This document shows positions 1 through 8,933 of a DNA stretch of 64,000 nucleotides, in pieces. Positions within the stretch are counted from its first letter, which is position 1. Each line of letters begins with the position of its first letter. The stretch spans positions 620,001 to 684,000 of the forward strand of contig CAWGCL010000006.1 in assembly GCA_963820995.1 (NCBI GenBank), given 5' to 3'. The stretch is from JAGTVG01 sp963820995 (GTDB lineage: Bacteria; Bacteroidota; Bacteroidia; Cytophagales; Cyclobacteriaceae). The notes beneath the pieces were generated by a model. The model did not search any database. It had not been told where the DNA came from and worked only from the letters and a program-made list of their open reading frames with translations. A program made the position numbers and the translations under genes.

Positions 1-1844
1 AAAAGGCATGATATACACAGAGAGAATATGAGTTTGATAAAGCTGAATCATTTTTTAATCAAAGTCTTGACTATGCTTTAAAATATAACTTAGATAAAAG
101 AATATTAATAGCATATGCCAATATTGGTATAGTTAATATACAAAAGTCAGATTATGATAAAGCAATTGAGAATCTTCTTAAATCTTTAAAGTATGCTCAC
201 AAAACTAATGACCTTTCCTTCCAATCGGCTCTTTATAATAACATTGGAATAGTACACTATAGAATAGGAGACCTTCAAGAAGCATTAAAATATTATTCTT
301 TAAGTTTAGAACTAAAAGAGGAGTTACAGTTGGAATCTGAGATACCAACAAACTATTACAACATTGGGTTGTGTTATAGCGGTTTAAAAGATTATACAAA
401 AGCAATTGAGTACTTTCAATATATAATTGAAAATTGCAATGGTTGCAATGAAAGACAAATTGTTAATGCAAATTATGGATTAGGAAAGGCTTATTATGGA
501 TTAGAAATATATGATAAAGCTTTAGATTTCTTTATTGTTTCTAACTCCATGTCTATTGAAAAAAATTTTACTGAAATAAATGGATATTCGGAGTATTTAA
601 TAGCCAAAACATATGTCAAATTAAATGAACACTATGAAGCACTTAAACATCTAAAAATTAGTGAACAAATTGCTGGGGAATTTAACCTTATTCAAAATCA
701 AAGAGATAATTACGAACTATATTCTAATATATATAAAGAGCTTGGTGACTATAAAAAAGCTCTAGATTACAATACGTCCTACATTATTTATAAAGACAGC
801 ATAATATCCGAAGAATTACTACAGAACCTTAAAAACAGCTATGTAGATTTTCAGAAATACCAATCAGATGAAATCATAGCTGGACAGAATATAGTAATAC
901 AACGATCAAACCAGTTTATGATTATGCTTGGCATAATCCTTCTGCTTCTTGTTGTCGTCCTGGTATTCGCTTATAGATCCCTTACCTTCCGAAGCCGGTT
1001 AAATAAGAAATTAGATTCAATGGTTAAGGAAAAAACTAAGGAGCTGCTGGAATCAAATATACAACTGGTCAAATCCAGAAGCGAGCTGGATTCCTTCCTA
1101 TATCGAACATCACATGATATCAGGGGACCTATCGCCACATTACTTGGGCTTACCAGCCTGGCAAAACTGGAAGCTAAAGACTCCCTTATGTCAACTTATC
1201 TGGATAAAATCAATGTTACCGCAGACAAACTGAATGAAGTAATCAGCCGATTAACAAATGTAAGTCAGATTAACTCGCAACCTTTAAACGTACAAGATAC
1301 TGATGTCTACTATACCATTAACGAGGTAGTCAGTAATTTGAAAGAGGAAGAACTGAATGGCGTATCTTTTAAACTCGCCGGCCCTCCACCTACGCATATC
1401 AATACAGACAAAATCCTTTTGAAAATAATTCTTGAGAACTTGTTACATAATTCTTTCAAGTTCTCAGATGCAAATGAAAGAAATTCGTTTGTGAAACTTG
1501 ATATACAACAAAATGGCAACCTTGAATTGATAATTACCGATAATGGAGTTGGGATTGAGTCAGAATATAAGGATAGGATATTTGATCTGTTCTTCGTGGC
1601 CAGTGAAACAGAAAGAGGTTCAGGAATCGGTCTGTACCAAACTCTTCTGGCTACTCAGAAACTGAAAGGTAAAATCGAGCTGATTCATAATAAAAAGCCT
1701 ACTAAGTTTAAATTGATTTTCCCGGAATTGAAAAAAGGAATTCAGACTGAAGATGATGGTACAGCTAATCGTTGCCAATTGATGATCCGATTAAATTATT
1801 TGCAATTTCGACTAGATATTGCATTTCTTCCTGCCAGGAATTGA
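1..1844 (+). CDS. TPR-containing sensor histidine kinase (5' end outside window)
   Basis: Membrane sensor kinase made of TPR repeats, one membrane segment and a HisKA/HATPase core. From about base 12 the reading frame encodes TPR-type helices (motifs such as YNNIGIVHYRIGDLQEALKY) that run into the region after base 330. A single hydrophobic span lies near bases 915-985, followed by a short coiled coil. The phospho-acceptor histidine is in SHDIRGP (codon near 1113), the N box is ENLLHNSFKF, and the G boxes are DNGVGIE and GSGIGLY. Bases 2-16 read in another frame (KGMIYT) and continue sensibly into the main frame, so a one-base slip near base 15 is likely. The tail after FPEL looks unnatural; a slip in the A6 tract near 1732 would end the protein near 1755. 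It overlaps the convergent S41 gene. No response-regulator gene is visible. Family is clear, signal unknown. Confidence 0.85.
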
Positions 1845-3284
1845 AACCTAATAGATAATCCACATTATCGGCATCAAGTTCCATTTTGTTCCTCCGATCC
1901 TCTATTCCCCCAGAGATCATAGGAATAGATTGCTTTAATCGTTCGTAATCAGACCTCCGTGCGACAGGACCAATTGGAATTCCAGTAATCAATGAAATTG
2001 CCTGTGCCAAGCCGGCTCTCCTCAATGTCTCCCAATTCTGAAAAATAACCATCATCCACTAAATAATCTGGAAATAAGCCATCCTTATAATCGGTTTCAT
2101 TATTAATATTGGCAGTCTTAAGTACTATGGGCTGAATAGCCCAATCAAATGATCTTTCTTCATTGTGCAAGGTTATAGATGCTGTATATTTTCCATGGGT
2201 CGTATCTCCAATTAACGTAACATTCATATATGGCTTCAAGCCATTAATGATCAATTCACTAGCTGAGGCAGAGCTACCTGATACGATTACATACAATCGT
2301 TCCATATTAATATTCTGAGCAGCATTCAAAAACCTTATAATTAGATTTGATGACTCATCCCCTTCATCCTCTCTTATTGCTTCATCGATTCTGTCATTCC
2401 AGATATATTTAACAAATATCTCTTCATTACTCGTAACCTGAATTGGAGCTATGAGGCTTGCCAGTAAAGTAGCCGTTCCTACTGATCCCCCGGGATTATA
2501 CCTCAAATCAAGTACCAATTCATTAACTCCATCCGATTTGAATCTGGAAAATACAGTATTCAGATCGCCATTAAGCGATGAAGTGAATCTATTGTAGACT
2601 AAATACCCAATATTCCTCCCTTCAAGAAAATAGACTGTATCAAGCAATATTGGATCTTCCTGCATAACTACCGGTGTGATATAGATTTCAGTTTCGTTTG
2701 AAACCACTTCATCTTCTATCATATCGGCAAAGCCAATTTCATAAGCTTCATTACTAAATAATAATTCGCGATAATTCAATGTATCCAGTAAAATCCCATT
2801 TATTCTATTGAAAATATCTCCACGCTTAATACCACTAAATTTGGCAGGAGAGTCCTTTATTACATATTCCACTATTCCATAAATCTCCTTCGTTCCCGAC
2901 TTTCTGAACAATTGATATTCATGCCCATAAGTTTTACTGATTCCCTGCAACTTATTGATCAAGGTCACTATAGCTGTCGGTAATAAATGACCACCTATCC
3001 TCTTCTGAATAGACAAGTTCGTGAAAATATTCAGCAGGATCTGGCTGTTGGTTTGGATCCAGAGCAGTTGGTAAAAATTCCCTCCATAAATAATAATTAT
3101 CCATGTTTTCCCAGATATAATTATTTATAGACTTAGTGTCATCCGGTATAAATGGGCCCGGGGCTATCTCTTCTTTTGAACAAGCTGTAATAAGTATTAA
3201 TACAAGAAACGAGATTAAATTAAGACGACTGAAAATAGATCTTAACTGTTTTTTTTGATTCAAATTATCCACCTTATGCACCAC
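1765..3284 (-). CDS. S41 family C-terminal processing peptidase-like lipoprotein (two frameshifts)
   Basis: Exported serine protease of the S41 (CtpA/tricorn-like) family, probably acting in the cell envelope. The N-terminus has a hydrophobic signal ending in a lipobox (LITAC). Next comes a conserved lead segment with NYYLW, a PDZ-like domain (SPAKFSGIKRGDIFNRING), and the S41 core with LDLRYNPGG. The catalytic serine lies in SGSSASASE, and a lysine sits in HGKYT, where the family has its catalytic Lys. Three reading frames must be joined: one slip near 2958 (SDL to NKLQGISK) and one near 2015-2022 (GDIEE to AGLAQAISLITG). Each junction restores the expected sequence, so one-base indels are more likely than decay. 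It is convergent with, and overlaps, the end of the histidine kinase gene. The protein is about 500 residues, normal for Bacteroidota S41 lipoproteins. Substrate unknown. Confidence 0.8.
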
Positions 3285-3461
3285 TTTACTATCCTTTATA
3301 ATATTTGAAATACAAAAATACTGATTTTGTCAAAATCAATACATACTATAAAGTAAACGTAGAAATTAAAATTTTGTTAAGATGATAAAACTCAGCTTAA
3401 ATAAACATGAATAGCTAACCTATCAGATTTAATAGGTGAATTAAACCAATATGGATACTAT

Positions 3462-4557
3462 TTACTCAAAAGGCAAATAGTCCTTTCTGGTATAGCACGT
3501 ATCAAGGACTTCAGTTTGAAGCAGGTCCTGGGTATTTATGATGGTATAGAAATCCTCAAGATATTTAACACATTCCTTCTTTGAAAATTTTGGCAAATAT
3601 TCATTAGTATTAATAACCTCCATAAACTGAGGCTTCATCATATTATAATACTCAATGACATCAGTGAGTTTTTCATTCGATAAACACATGCCCTTAAAAA
3701 TCTGTTTCTTGGTTAGATATTCATCCGGAACTCCCGCTGGTTTAGTATATGCTGCATTAACAAATTCAGAATAATCAAAATCATATGGGACAGCCACGGG
3801 TGATAAAGTCGTATCCTTCGGATGCATGATATCTGTATTCTGTCCTGTTGTGTAAAACCAGTCAGGATTACCGATCATAAACTGAAACATTGATAGTTTT
3901 GCTTCATTATCAGGATTTAAATCAAATGGGAAATGGTGTTTTGCGACAATCTTGGAGTCATGCCTTTTGGCAACTTTTGTATCTTCCTCGATCAGAAATC
4001 CTATTTTTTCATACATTTTTTTATTCTTGTCAGTATTAATGTATAGGACATTTACAAGTCTTACATTAAAACTCCAATCTGTAATCAAATTATACATTTT
4101 ATAGATTACATACTCCTTGATAACCTCTGGCTCGTCCTGGCAAAAAGTTACCATCTTAATTTTATCCTGATTGTCAAATAGCGTATTTTCAACCTCTTTC
4201 TTTTTAAAATTTAGCATTAACGGGGGAAATTTACAGTACTTCGGGTTCCGCCTGAATTGTCCTCTTGCTTTAATTCTCAACGGGACTTCTACCTGATTCC
4301 CTTCATTTCCGTATAAAATCTTCGCTTCATAATATTCTGTTTCACCACCTTTTATTGAATCATCACTCCATCGCGTGTCAAGAATAGCTTTGAAATCAGC
4401 ATGAAGTTCAATTGATAAAAGATCATCAGATTTAAATAAACTATCCAGATCAGCCTGACCAAATAATTGTGGTGCTGCCGCAAATACGAAGAAAGAATAA
4501 TACAATTTCAGTCTTTATTTGATTCAATATTCTTTTATACGAAGTGCTTGTGTTCAT
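3462..4557 (-). CDS. Secreted protein of unknown function, weakly CotH-like (one frameshift at the signal peptide)
   Basis: I do not recognise a precise family. The mature part (about 345 residues) contains RIKARGQFRR, then CKFPPLMLNFKKK, and later PYDFDYSEFVNA. This order faintly recalls the CotH spore-coat kinase superfamily (R-x-K-G-R-G, a K-P-aromatic element and a later Asp motif), but the resemblance is too weak for a functional call. The in-frame start at 4505 would be a TTG inside a hydrophobic stretch. One base out of frame, an ATG at 4557 encodes a basic N-terminus (KRILNQIKTE) leading straight into that stretch (YYSFFVFAAAPQLFGQA), which makes a good signal peptide. I therefore place the start at 4557 with a slip near 4505. 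The gene stands alone between the S41 protease and the sugar operon. Confidence 0.6.
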
Positions 4558-4606
4558 GATTAAATAAGATATTAAATTATCATCAATCTTTAAATATAAT
4601 AATTAA

Positions 4607-4726
4607 ATGATAAAAATTGATCGAAATGATAAGACATTGCATTTCCGGAAGGATATTTCTGAATTTTTTCTAAAATCTGATCAATTGGATTTGATAATTG
4701 AACAAATCCCTTCAGGTGCATACTAA
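4607..4726 (+). CDS. Possible small ORF, 39 codons
   Basis: A short ATG-to-TAA frame in the gap between the unknown secreted protein and the SDR gene, on the opposite strand to both. It encodes a 39-residue soluble peptide rich in charged residues (starts MIKIDRNDK, ends EQIPSGAY). The amino acid composition is protein-like, with alternating charged and hydrophobic residues. I see no clear ribosome binding site and no family. It could equally be chance in AT-rich DNA. Confidence 0.2.
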   Translation: MIKIDRNDKTLHFRKDISEFFLKSDQLDLIIEQIPSGAY

Positions 4727-4769
4727 TTTTTTATAAACTGAGAAGTTCTTTAGTTCTGAGTATTCGAAT

Positions 4770-5541
4770 TTATAATCTTTGAATTGTCATCCCTCCATCG
4801 ATCATTATAACCTGTCCGGTACTATAAGGCAATTCCCCTTCGGAAAGGGAAGCTACTGCTTTGCCAACGTCTTTTGGAGTTCCCCACCTAGAGAATACAC
4901 AAAGACCTTCTTCAAGAAGTTTATCATACTTTTCTTTTACTCCTGAAGTCATATCCGTTTGAATAAGCCCGGGACGCACCTCATACACCGGAATACTGTA
5001 TTCCCCCAATCGAACAGCAAATAATTGTGTAACCATGCTTATTCCAGCTTTTGATATGCAGTATTCCCCACGATTCACAGATGCAACTGTCGCTGAAATT
5101 GAAGATACATTAATAATGCAGGACTTAAATTCAGGATTTTTCCCTTTTTGTTCAATAAGCCAATTTGCAACCGTTTGGGTTAGGAAATAAGGCCCCCGTA
5201 GATTTACGCCCATAACCTCATCATAACTGCTTTCTGATGTTTCCAGTATATCCTTTCTTTCTTTTGGGGCAATACCAGCATTATTCACCAGAACATTCAA
5301 TTGCCCGTATTTTTCCTTAATAGTATTAATGATGGATTCTCTATCGCCTCGAACTTCCAATATTACCCTGACAATATATAACCTTAACTCCTTGTTTCTC
5401 CAAATCTCCTATGATTGGCTTTATGTCGTTCTCATCGCGAATCCCATTAAGTGCCAAGGAATATCCCTTTAAGGCAAGATGCTGAGCAATGCCAAGTCCA
5501 ATTCCTCTTGTGCCTCCAGTTATTAATGCTACCTTTTTCAT
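4770..5541 (-). CDS. SDR oxidoreductase, 3-ketoacyl-ACP-reductase-like (one frameshift)
   Basis: NAD(P)-dependent short-chain dehydrogenase of about 257 residues. The N-terminal frame has the cofactor motif TGGTRGIGLGIA. The second frame has NNAGIAP, the active-site serine region NVSSISA, the catalytic YxxxK as GEYCISKAG, then VRPGLIQTDM and a conserved end (STGQVIMIDGG). The two frames overlap at 5341-5360 and must be joined by a one-base slip near 5350-5365. As I remember it, this matches a FabG-like subgroup annotated as 3-ketoacyl-ACP reductase that sits in sugar gene clusters rather than fatty-acid loci, so a sugar or sugar-acid substrate is more likely. Last gene of the minus-strand operon, with its start almost touching the stop of the Gfo/Idh gene upstream. 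Confidence 0.82.
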
Positions 5542-6692
5542 TTTAATTTAAGTTCAGGAATATTCACCCATGATTTTTTTCTCCAACTTTCATAACCTAA
5601 CTGAGCCAGCTGAACTCCTTTAGCTCCTTGCAATAGATTCCAAGGAAATGGTTCATCGCCATATACATGTTTTAAAAAAAGTTCCCATTCCGCTTTAAAG
5701 GCATTGTCAAAAGGCTGTTGTTCCGGAATTTTAGTCCAGTTCTCGAAGAAATCAATTGGTTGAGGTATATCGGGATTCCAAACTGGCTTTGGCGTAGCAT
5801 TATAGTGTTGAATATAGCATTCCCTTAAACCAGCAACTGCAGATCCCAAAGTTCCGTCAACCTGAATTGTAAGAAGGTCCTCTCGTCTGACTCTTGTGCA
5901 CCAGGATGAATTGAATTGAGCAATTATTCCGTTTTCAAGCTGGAAGGTTGCATACGCGGCATCATCTGCGGTACATTTATATACATCTCCCGATTCATCT
6001 ACACGTTCATCGATATGGGTCGTGCCAAGGCAGGAAACAGATTTAACTTTCCCAAATATGTTGTCAAGCACATATCGCCAATGGCATAGCATGTCCAGGA
6101 TTATTCCGCCATCTTCTTCCTTTTTATAATTCCAGGAAGGTCTTTGCGCTGGTACGGTAAATCCTTCAAAGACCCAATATCCGAATTCCCCCCTCACGGA
6201 TAATATATCTCCAAAAAATCCCTGGTCAATCAATGCTTTGATTTTTAATAATCCGGGCAGCCATAATTTATCCATCACAACTCCATTCTTAAGTCCTGCC
6301 TTTTCAGCTAGCTCAAATAATTCTATCGCAGCTTGTGGATTTGTGGCAGACGGCTTTTCACAATATATATGCTTCCCTTTCTTGATCGCTTCTTTAACTG
6401 CAATTTCCCTCCTACCCGTTGTCTGGGCATCAAAATATATATCATATTTCGAATCCGAAAGCACTTCATTGAGGTCTGTTGTAAAATTTGTTATTCCGGA
6501 TAATTCTGAAAGTTTTTTAAGCTTATTTCTATTTCTTCCAACAAGAACAACCTCGGGCATTATGGTGTTTCCATCTTTCAACCTGACTCCGCCTTGTTTG
6601 ATAATCTCAACAATTGAACGCATCAAATGTTGATTGGTCCCCATTCTGCCGGTAACTCCGTTCATTATTATTCCTGCCATGATGGTTTTCAT
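5538..6692 (-). CDS. Gfo/Idh/MocA family oxidoreductase
   Basis: NAD(P)-dependent sugar dehydrogenase, 384 residues. The Rossmann region begins GIIMNGVTGRMG and the family's EKP motif is present as HIYCEKPSATNP, followed by the C-terminal alpha/beta sheet domain (DGGIILDMLCHWRYVLDN). The first ATG gives MKTIMAGIIM; the second, four codons in, may be the true start. It follows the isomerase gene by 12 bases and touches the SDR gene, so it is clearly part of the operon. Members of this family oxidise or reduce the 3-position (or other positions) of sugars. With DUF1080, the isomerase and glycosidases around it, a role in 3-keto-sugar metabolism is a fair inference, but the exact substrate cannot be read from sequence. 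Confidence 0.88.
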   Translation of the reverse strand: MKTIMAGIIMNGVTGRMGTNQHLMRSIVEIIKQGGVRLKDGNTIMPEVVLVGRNRNKLKKLSELSGITNFTTDLNEVLSDSKYDIYFDAQTTGRREIAVKEAIKKGKHIYCEKPSATNPQAAIELFELAEKAGLKNGVVMDKLWLPGLLKIKALIDQGFFGDILSVRGEFGYWVFEGFTVPAQRPSWNYKKEEDGGIILDMLCHWRYVLDNIFGKVKSVSCLGTTHIDERVDESGDVYKCTADDAAYATFQLENGIIAQFNSSWCTRVRREDLLTIQVDGTLGSAVAGLRECYIQHYNATPKPVWNPDIPQPIDFFENWTKIPEQQPFDNAFKAEWELFLKHVYGDEPFPWNLLQGAKGVQLAQLGYESWRKKSWVNIPELKLK

Positions 6693-6704
6693 ATCTTTAT
6701 ATTT

Positions 6705-7529
6705 TTAATATTCATAATTCAAATACGCTTTCACAATCCGATCCAAAAAAGCATCCTGATCTTCTAACCAATGCTGTTCAGAAAAGATTTCAACTTCATT
6801 ATATCCATTAAATCCAGCTTCTTTTACCAGGTTTATCATTTCCTGGATCTGTATAATCCCCTCTCCCATAATTGTCCGGTCATTGAGCATGTCTCTAGTA
6901 GGATTACGCCAATCACATAAATGGAATGCAAAAAGATTATTTTGACTTCCACACCTTATGACCTCTTCCCTTAAATTTTCATCCCACCATACGTGGTAAA
7001 CATCAACAGCAACTCCAACATACTCTGATTTAAAAGATTCAGCCATTGTATTGGCCTGGTTCATCGTATTAATAGCAGATCGGGTATCAGCATACATAGG
7101 GTGCAAGGGTTCAATAGCTAACTTTATATTCAAATTCTCAGCTAATGGCAGTATTTGCTCAATGCCATCCCGAATCTGGTTCCGTGATACTTCCAATGAT
7201 TGGCCAGGTGTTGCACCACAAACAAGAACAACCATTTCCGCACCTATTGAAGCTGCTTCTTCAATTGCTATTTTATTTTCTTCTACTTTCCTATCTCTTT
7301 CAGATTGATTTAAACCTGTGAAAAAACCTCCTCTAACCAGAGAGACTACATGCATATGATTATCCTCAAATAAGGATCTAACTTTTCTCAAATCTTTCGA
7401 TTCAATATAATTTCTCCAAACGGATATTCCTCTAATTCCTCTTTCAAGATATTTTTCAACAGTGGTTTCAAGCCTCCAATCCCTTGTGGTAATGGTATGT
7501 ATACATAGTTTCGAAAGATCTTGATTCAT
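6705..7529 (-). CDS. Sugar phosphate isomerase/epimerase family TIM barrel
   Basis: Cytoplasmic protein of 274 residues of the xylose isomerase-like / AP-endonuclease-2 fold. It shows the usual metal-binding pattern: Glu in LAIEPLH, Asp in AVDVYHVWW, His in FHLCDW and Glu in YNEVEIF. These proteins isomerise, epimerise or dehydrate free sugars or sugar acids with a divalent metal. It has no signal peptide. It lies 8 bases after the GH88 gene and 12 before the Gfo/Idh gene, so all are probably one transcript. With DUF1080 and Gfo/Idh it fits the recently described 3-keto-glycoside pathways in Bacteroides, but a hydroxypyruvate isomerase-like or keto-uronate role is also possible. Confidence 0.85.
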   Translation of the reverse strand: MNQDLSKLCIHTITTRDWRLETTVEKYLERGIRGISVWRNYIESKDLRKVRSLFEDNHMHVVSLVRGGFFTGLNQSERDRKVEENKIAIEEAASIGAEMVVLVCGATPGQSLEVSRNQIRDGIEQILPLAENLNIKLAIEPLHPMYADTRSAINTMNQANTMAESFKSEYVGVAVDVYHVWWDENLREEVIRCGSQNNLFAFHLCDWRNPTRDMLNDRTIMGEGIIQIQEMINLVKEAGFNGYNEVEIFSEQHWLEDQDAFLDRIVKAYLNYEY

Positions 7530-7536
7530 AATTCAG

Positions 7537-8916
7537 TTAAATTACGCTATTAAAGAAGGTGTAATAGGGTTCCTTATTAATTATTTTCTGAAGATAAATA
7601 GCAAACTCCCTCGCATGATAATCACCCCACATACTAGATTCTCCATATGGGATCTTACCACCCTCTGGTATATAATCCCAATCATTTGGATAGTGGTATA
7701 TTGAATGAAGGATCAAACCCTGGTGCGCGGGGTCCAATGACAGATATTTGTCAGATAGCAAAGTTTTAATTACAGTTAAACCAGCCTGAGTATATTTTCT
7801 GCTTTCCTCAAATTGGCCAAGTTCTTCAAAATGCCGCCCGAGTCGAAGTAATCCCTGACAGGCGATTGATGCCGCAGAACTATCAACCGGCTCAAATCCA
7901 TTAAAAGGATCAGAAGGGCTATCCCTGAATTCGCCGATTTGACCAAGCCCGGGAGCTCCAGTATCCCAATAAGGGATCCCATCCGTAGGGGTTTCTGAAA
8001 TATAATAATCGGATGTGGCTATTGCTGCCTTAACCATGAATTCTTCAATTTCGTGCCGGCCGCCAGCTATTTCAAGTTCTTTGTCAGAAAGTGCATCAAT
8101 CAATTCAAGTTCTTCAGTAAATCCGCAAATCGCCCATGCCAAACCACGAGTCCATGTTGTGAATCCAGAATATCCCTGTTGGGTTCCAGGACATCTATAA
8201 TTGCCATCATTAATATTGAAAATACTTTCATGAGCTGTTCTTCCGGGCACATCATACCTATCCCTTCCTTCACCATAAAATACAGAATATTTGGCAGTTG
8301 CCATGGTATGCTGTATCCCTCTTTCCAGGAGATTTATTATTTTGTCATTTTCAGCATGCAATTTATGCCCTAATAAATGACTTAAAGCAAGAATTCTAAC
8401 TGACCTAATTGTATCAACAAATAAAGAATGAGGCCCATTAAAGGAATATATATATCCGCCTTCCATAATTTCCTGCCACCTGGAAGCCTGAACTGCCCCG
8501 GATATCATTATGGCCTGTTTGTAAAAATTAGCTTCCCATTCATTTCCTTCTATTTTTCCCTCCTTTATTAGCCGCAATAGATTCCCATATGTACTTATGT
8601 TATTAAAACCGTGATCATGAACTCCAATATGACTTATATGTGATGCCATGTTTTTCAAGGTTCCTTCCCGGCCAATATTCAGAAACTGTTCCTCTCCCGT
8701 TGCATCATATTGGAGTATTGCAGAACCATACATAAATCCATGGGTCCATTCTGTCCATCCTCGCGTCGTGTATTCCCCATTAGCTGTAAAGACAGGGGCT
8801 CCCCTGGATGGATCAAAAGACTTATCAATTGAAAGGATCTTATCACCTGATAAATTCCAAAACCTTTTCAGATCTTCATGTAAATCTTCAATTCTAATAT
8901 TATAATCTATGATCAT
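7537..8916 (-). CDS. GH88-family unsaturated glucuronyl hydrolase-like enzyme
   Basis: Predicted glycoside hydrolase of the (alpha/alpha)6-barrel GH88/GH105 type, 459 residues. GH88 enzymes release 4-deoxy unsaturated uronic acids from oligosaccharides made by polysaccharide lyases, by hydrating the double bond. Family motifs are visible in order: HDHGFNN with Asp101, GPHSLFVDTIR with Asp168 (positions matching the two catalytic aspartates of Bacillus UGL), GFTTWTRGLAWA, DSSAASIACQGLLRL and SSMWGDYHAREFA. No signal peptide is apparent, so a cytoplasmic place is likely. It lies between the GH2 and the isomerase genes in the operon. No polysaccharide lyase is in the window, so the source of unsaturated substrate is unknown. 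GH88 is a better fit than GH105. Confidence 0.85.
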   Translation of the reverse strand: MIIDYNIRIEDLHEDLKRFWNLSGDKILSIDKSFDPSRGAPVFTANGEYTTRGWTEWTHGFMYGSAILQYDATGEEQFLNIGREGTLKNMASHISHIGVHDHGFNNISTYGNLLRLIKEGKIEGNEWEANFYKQAIMISGAVQASRWQEIMEGGYIYSFNGPHSLFVDTIRSVRILALSHLLGHKLHAENDKIINLLERGIQHTMATAKYSVFYGEGRDRYDVPGRTAHESIFNINDGNYRCPGTQQGYSGFTTWTRGLAWAICGFTEELELIDALSDKELEIAGGRHEIEEFMVKAAIATSDYYISETPTDGIPYWDTGAPGLGQIGEFRDSPSDPFNGFEPVDSSAASIACQGLLRLGRHFEELGQFEESRKYTQAGLTVIKTLLSDKYLSLDPAHQGLILHSIYHYPNDWDYIPEGGKIPYGESSMWGDYHAREFAIYLQKIINKEPYYTFFNSVI

Positions 8917-8933
8917 GTATAATATGGCTTAAT

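Noticed and set aside
6238..6633. A 131-codon plus-strand ORF
   Set aside because: Fully antisense to the Gfo/Idh gene with no start context or protein-like composition.
8053..8373. A 106-codon plus-strand ORF
   Set aside because: Antisense to the conserved GH88 gene.
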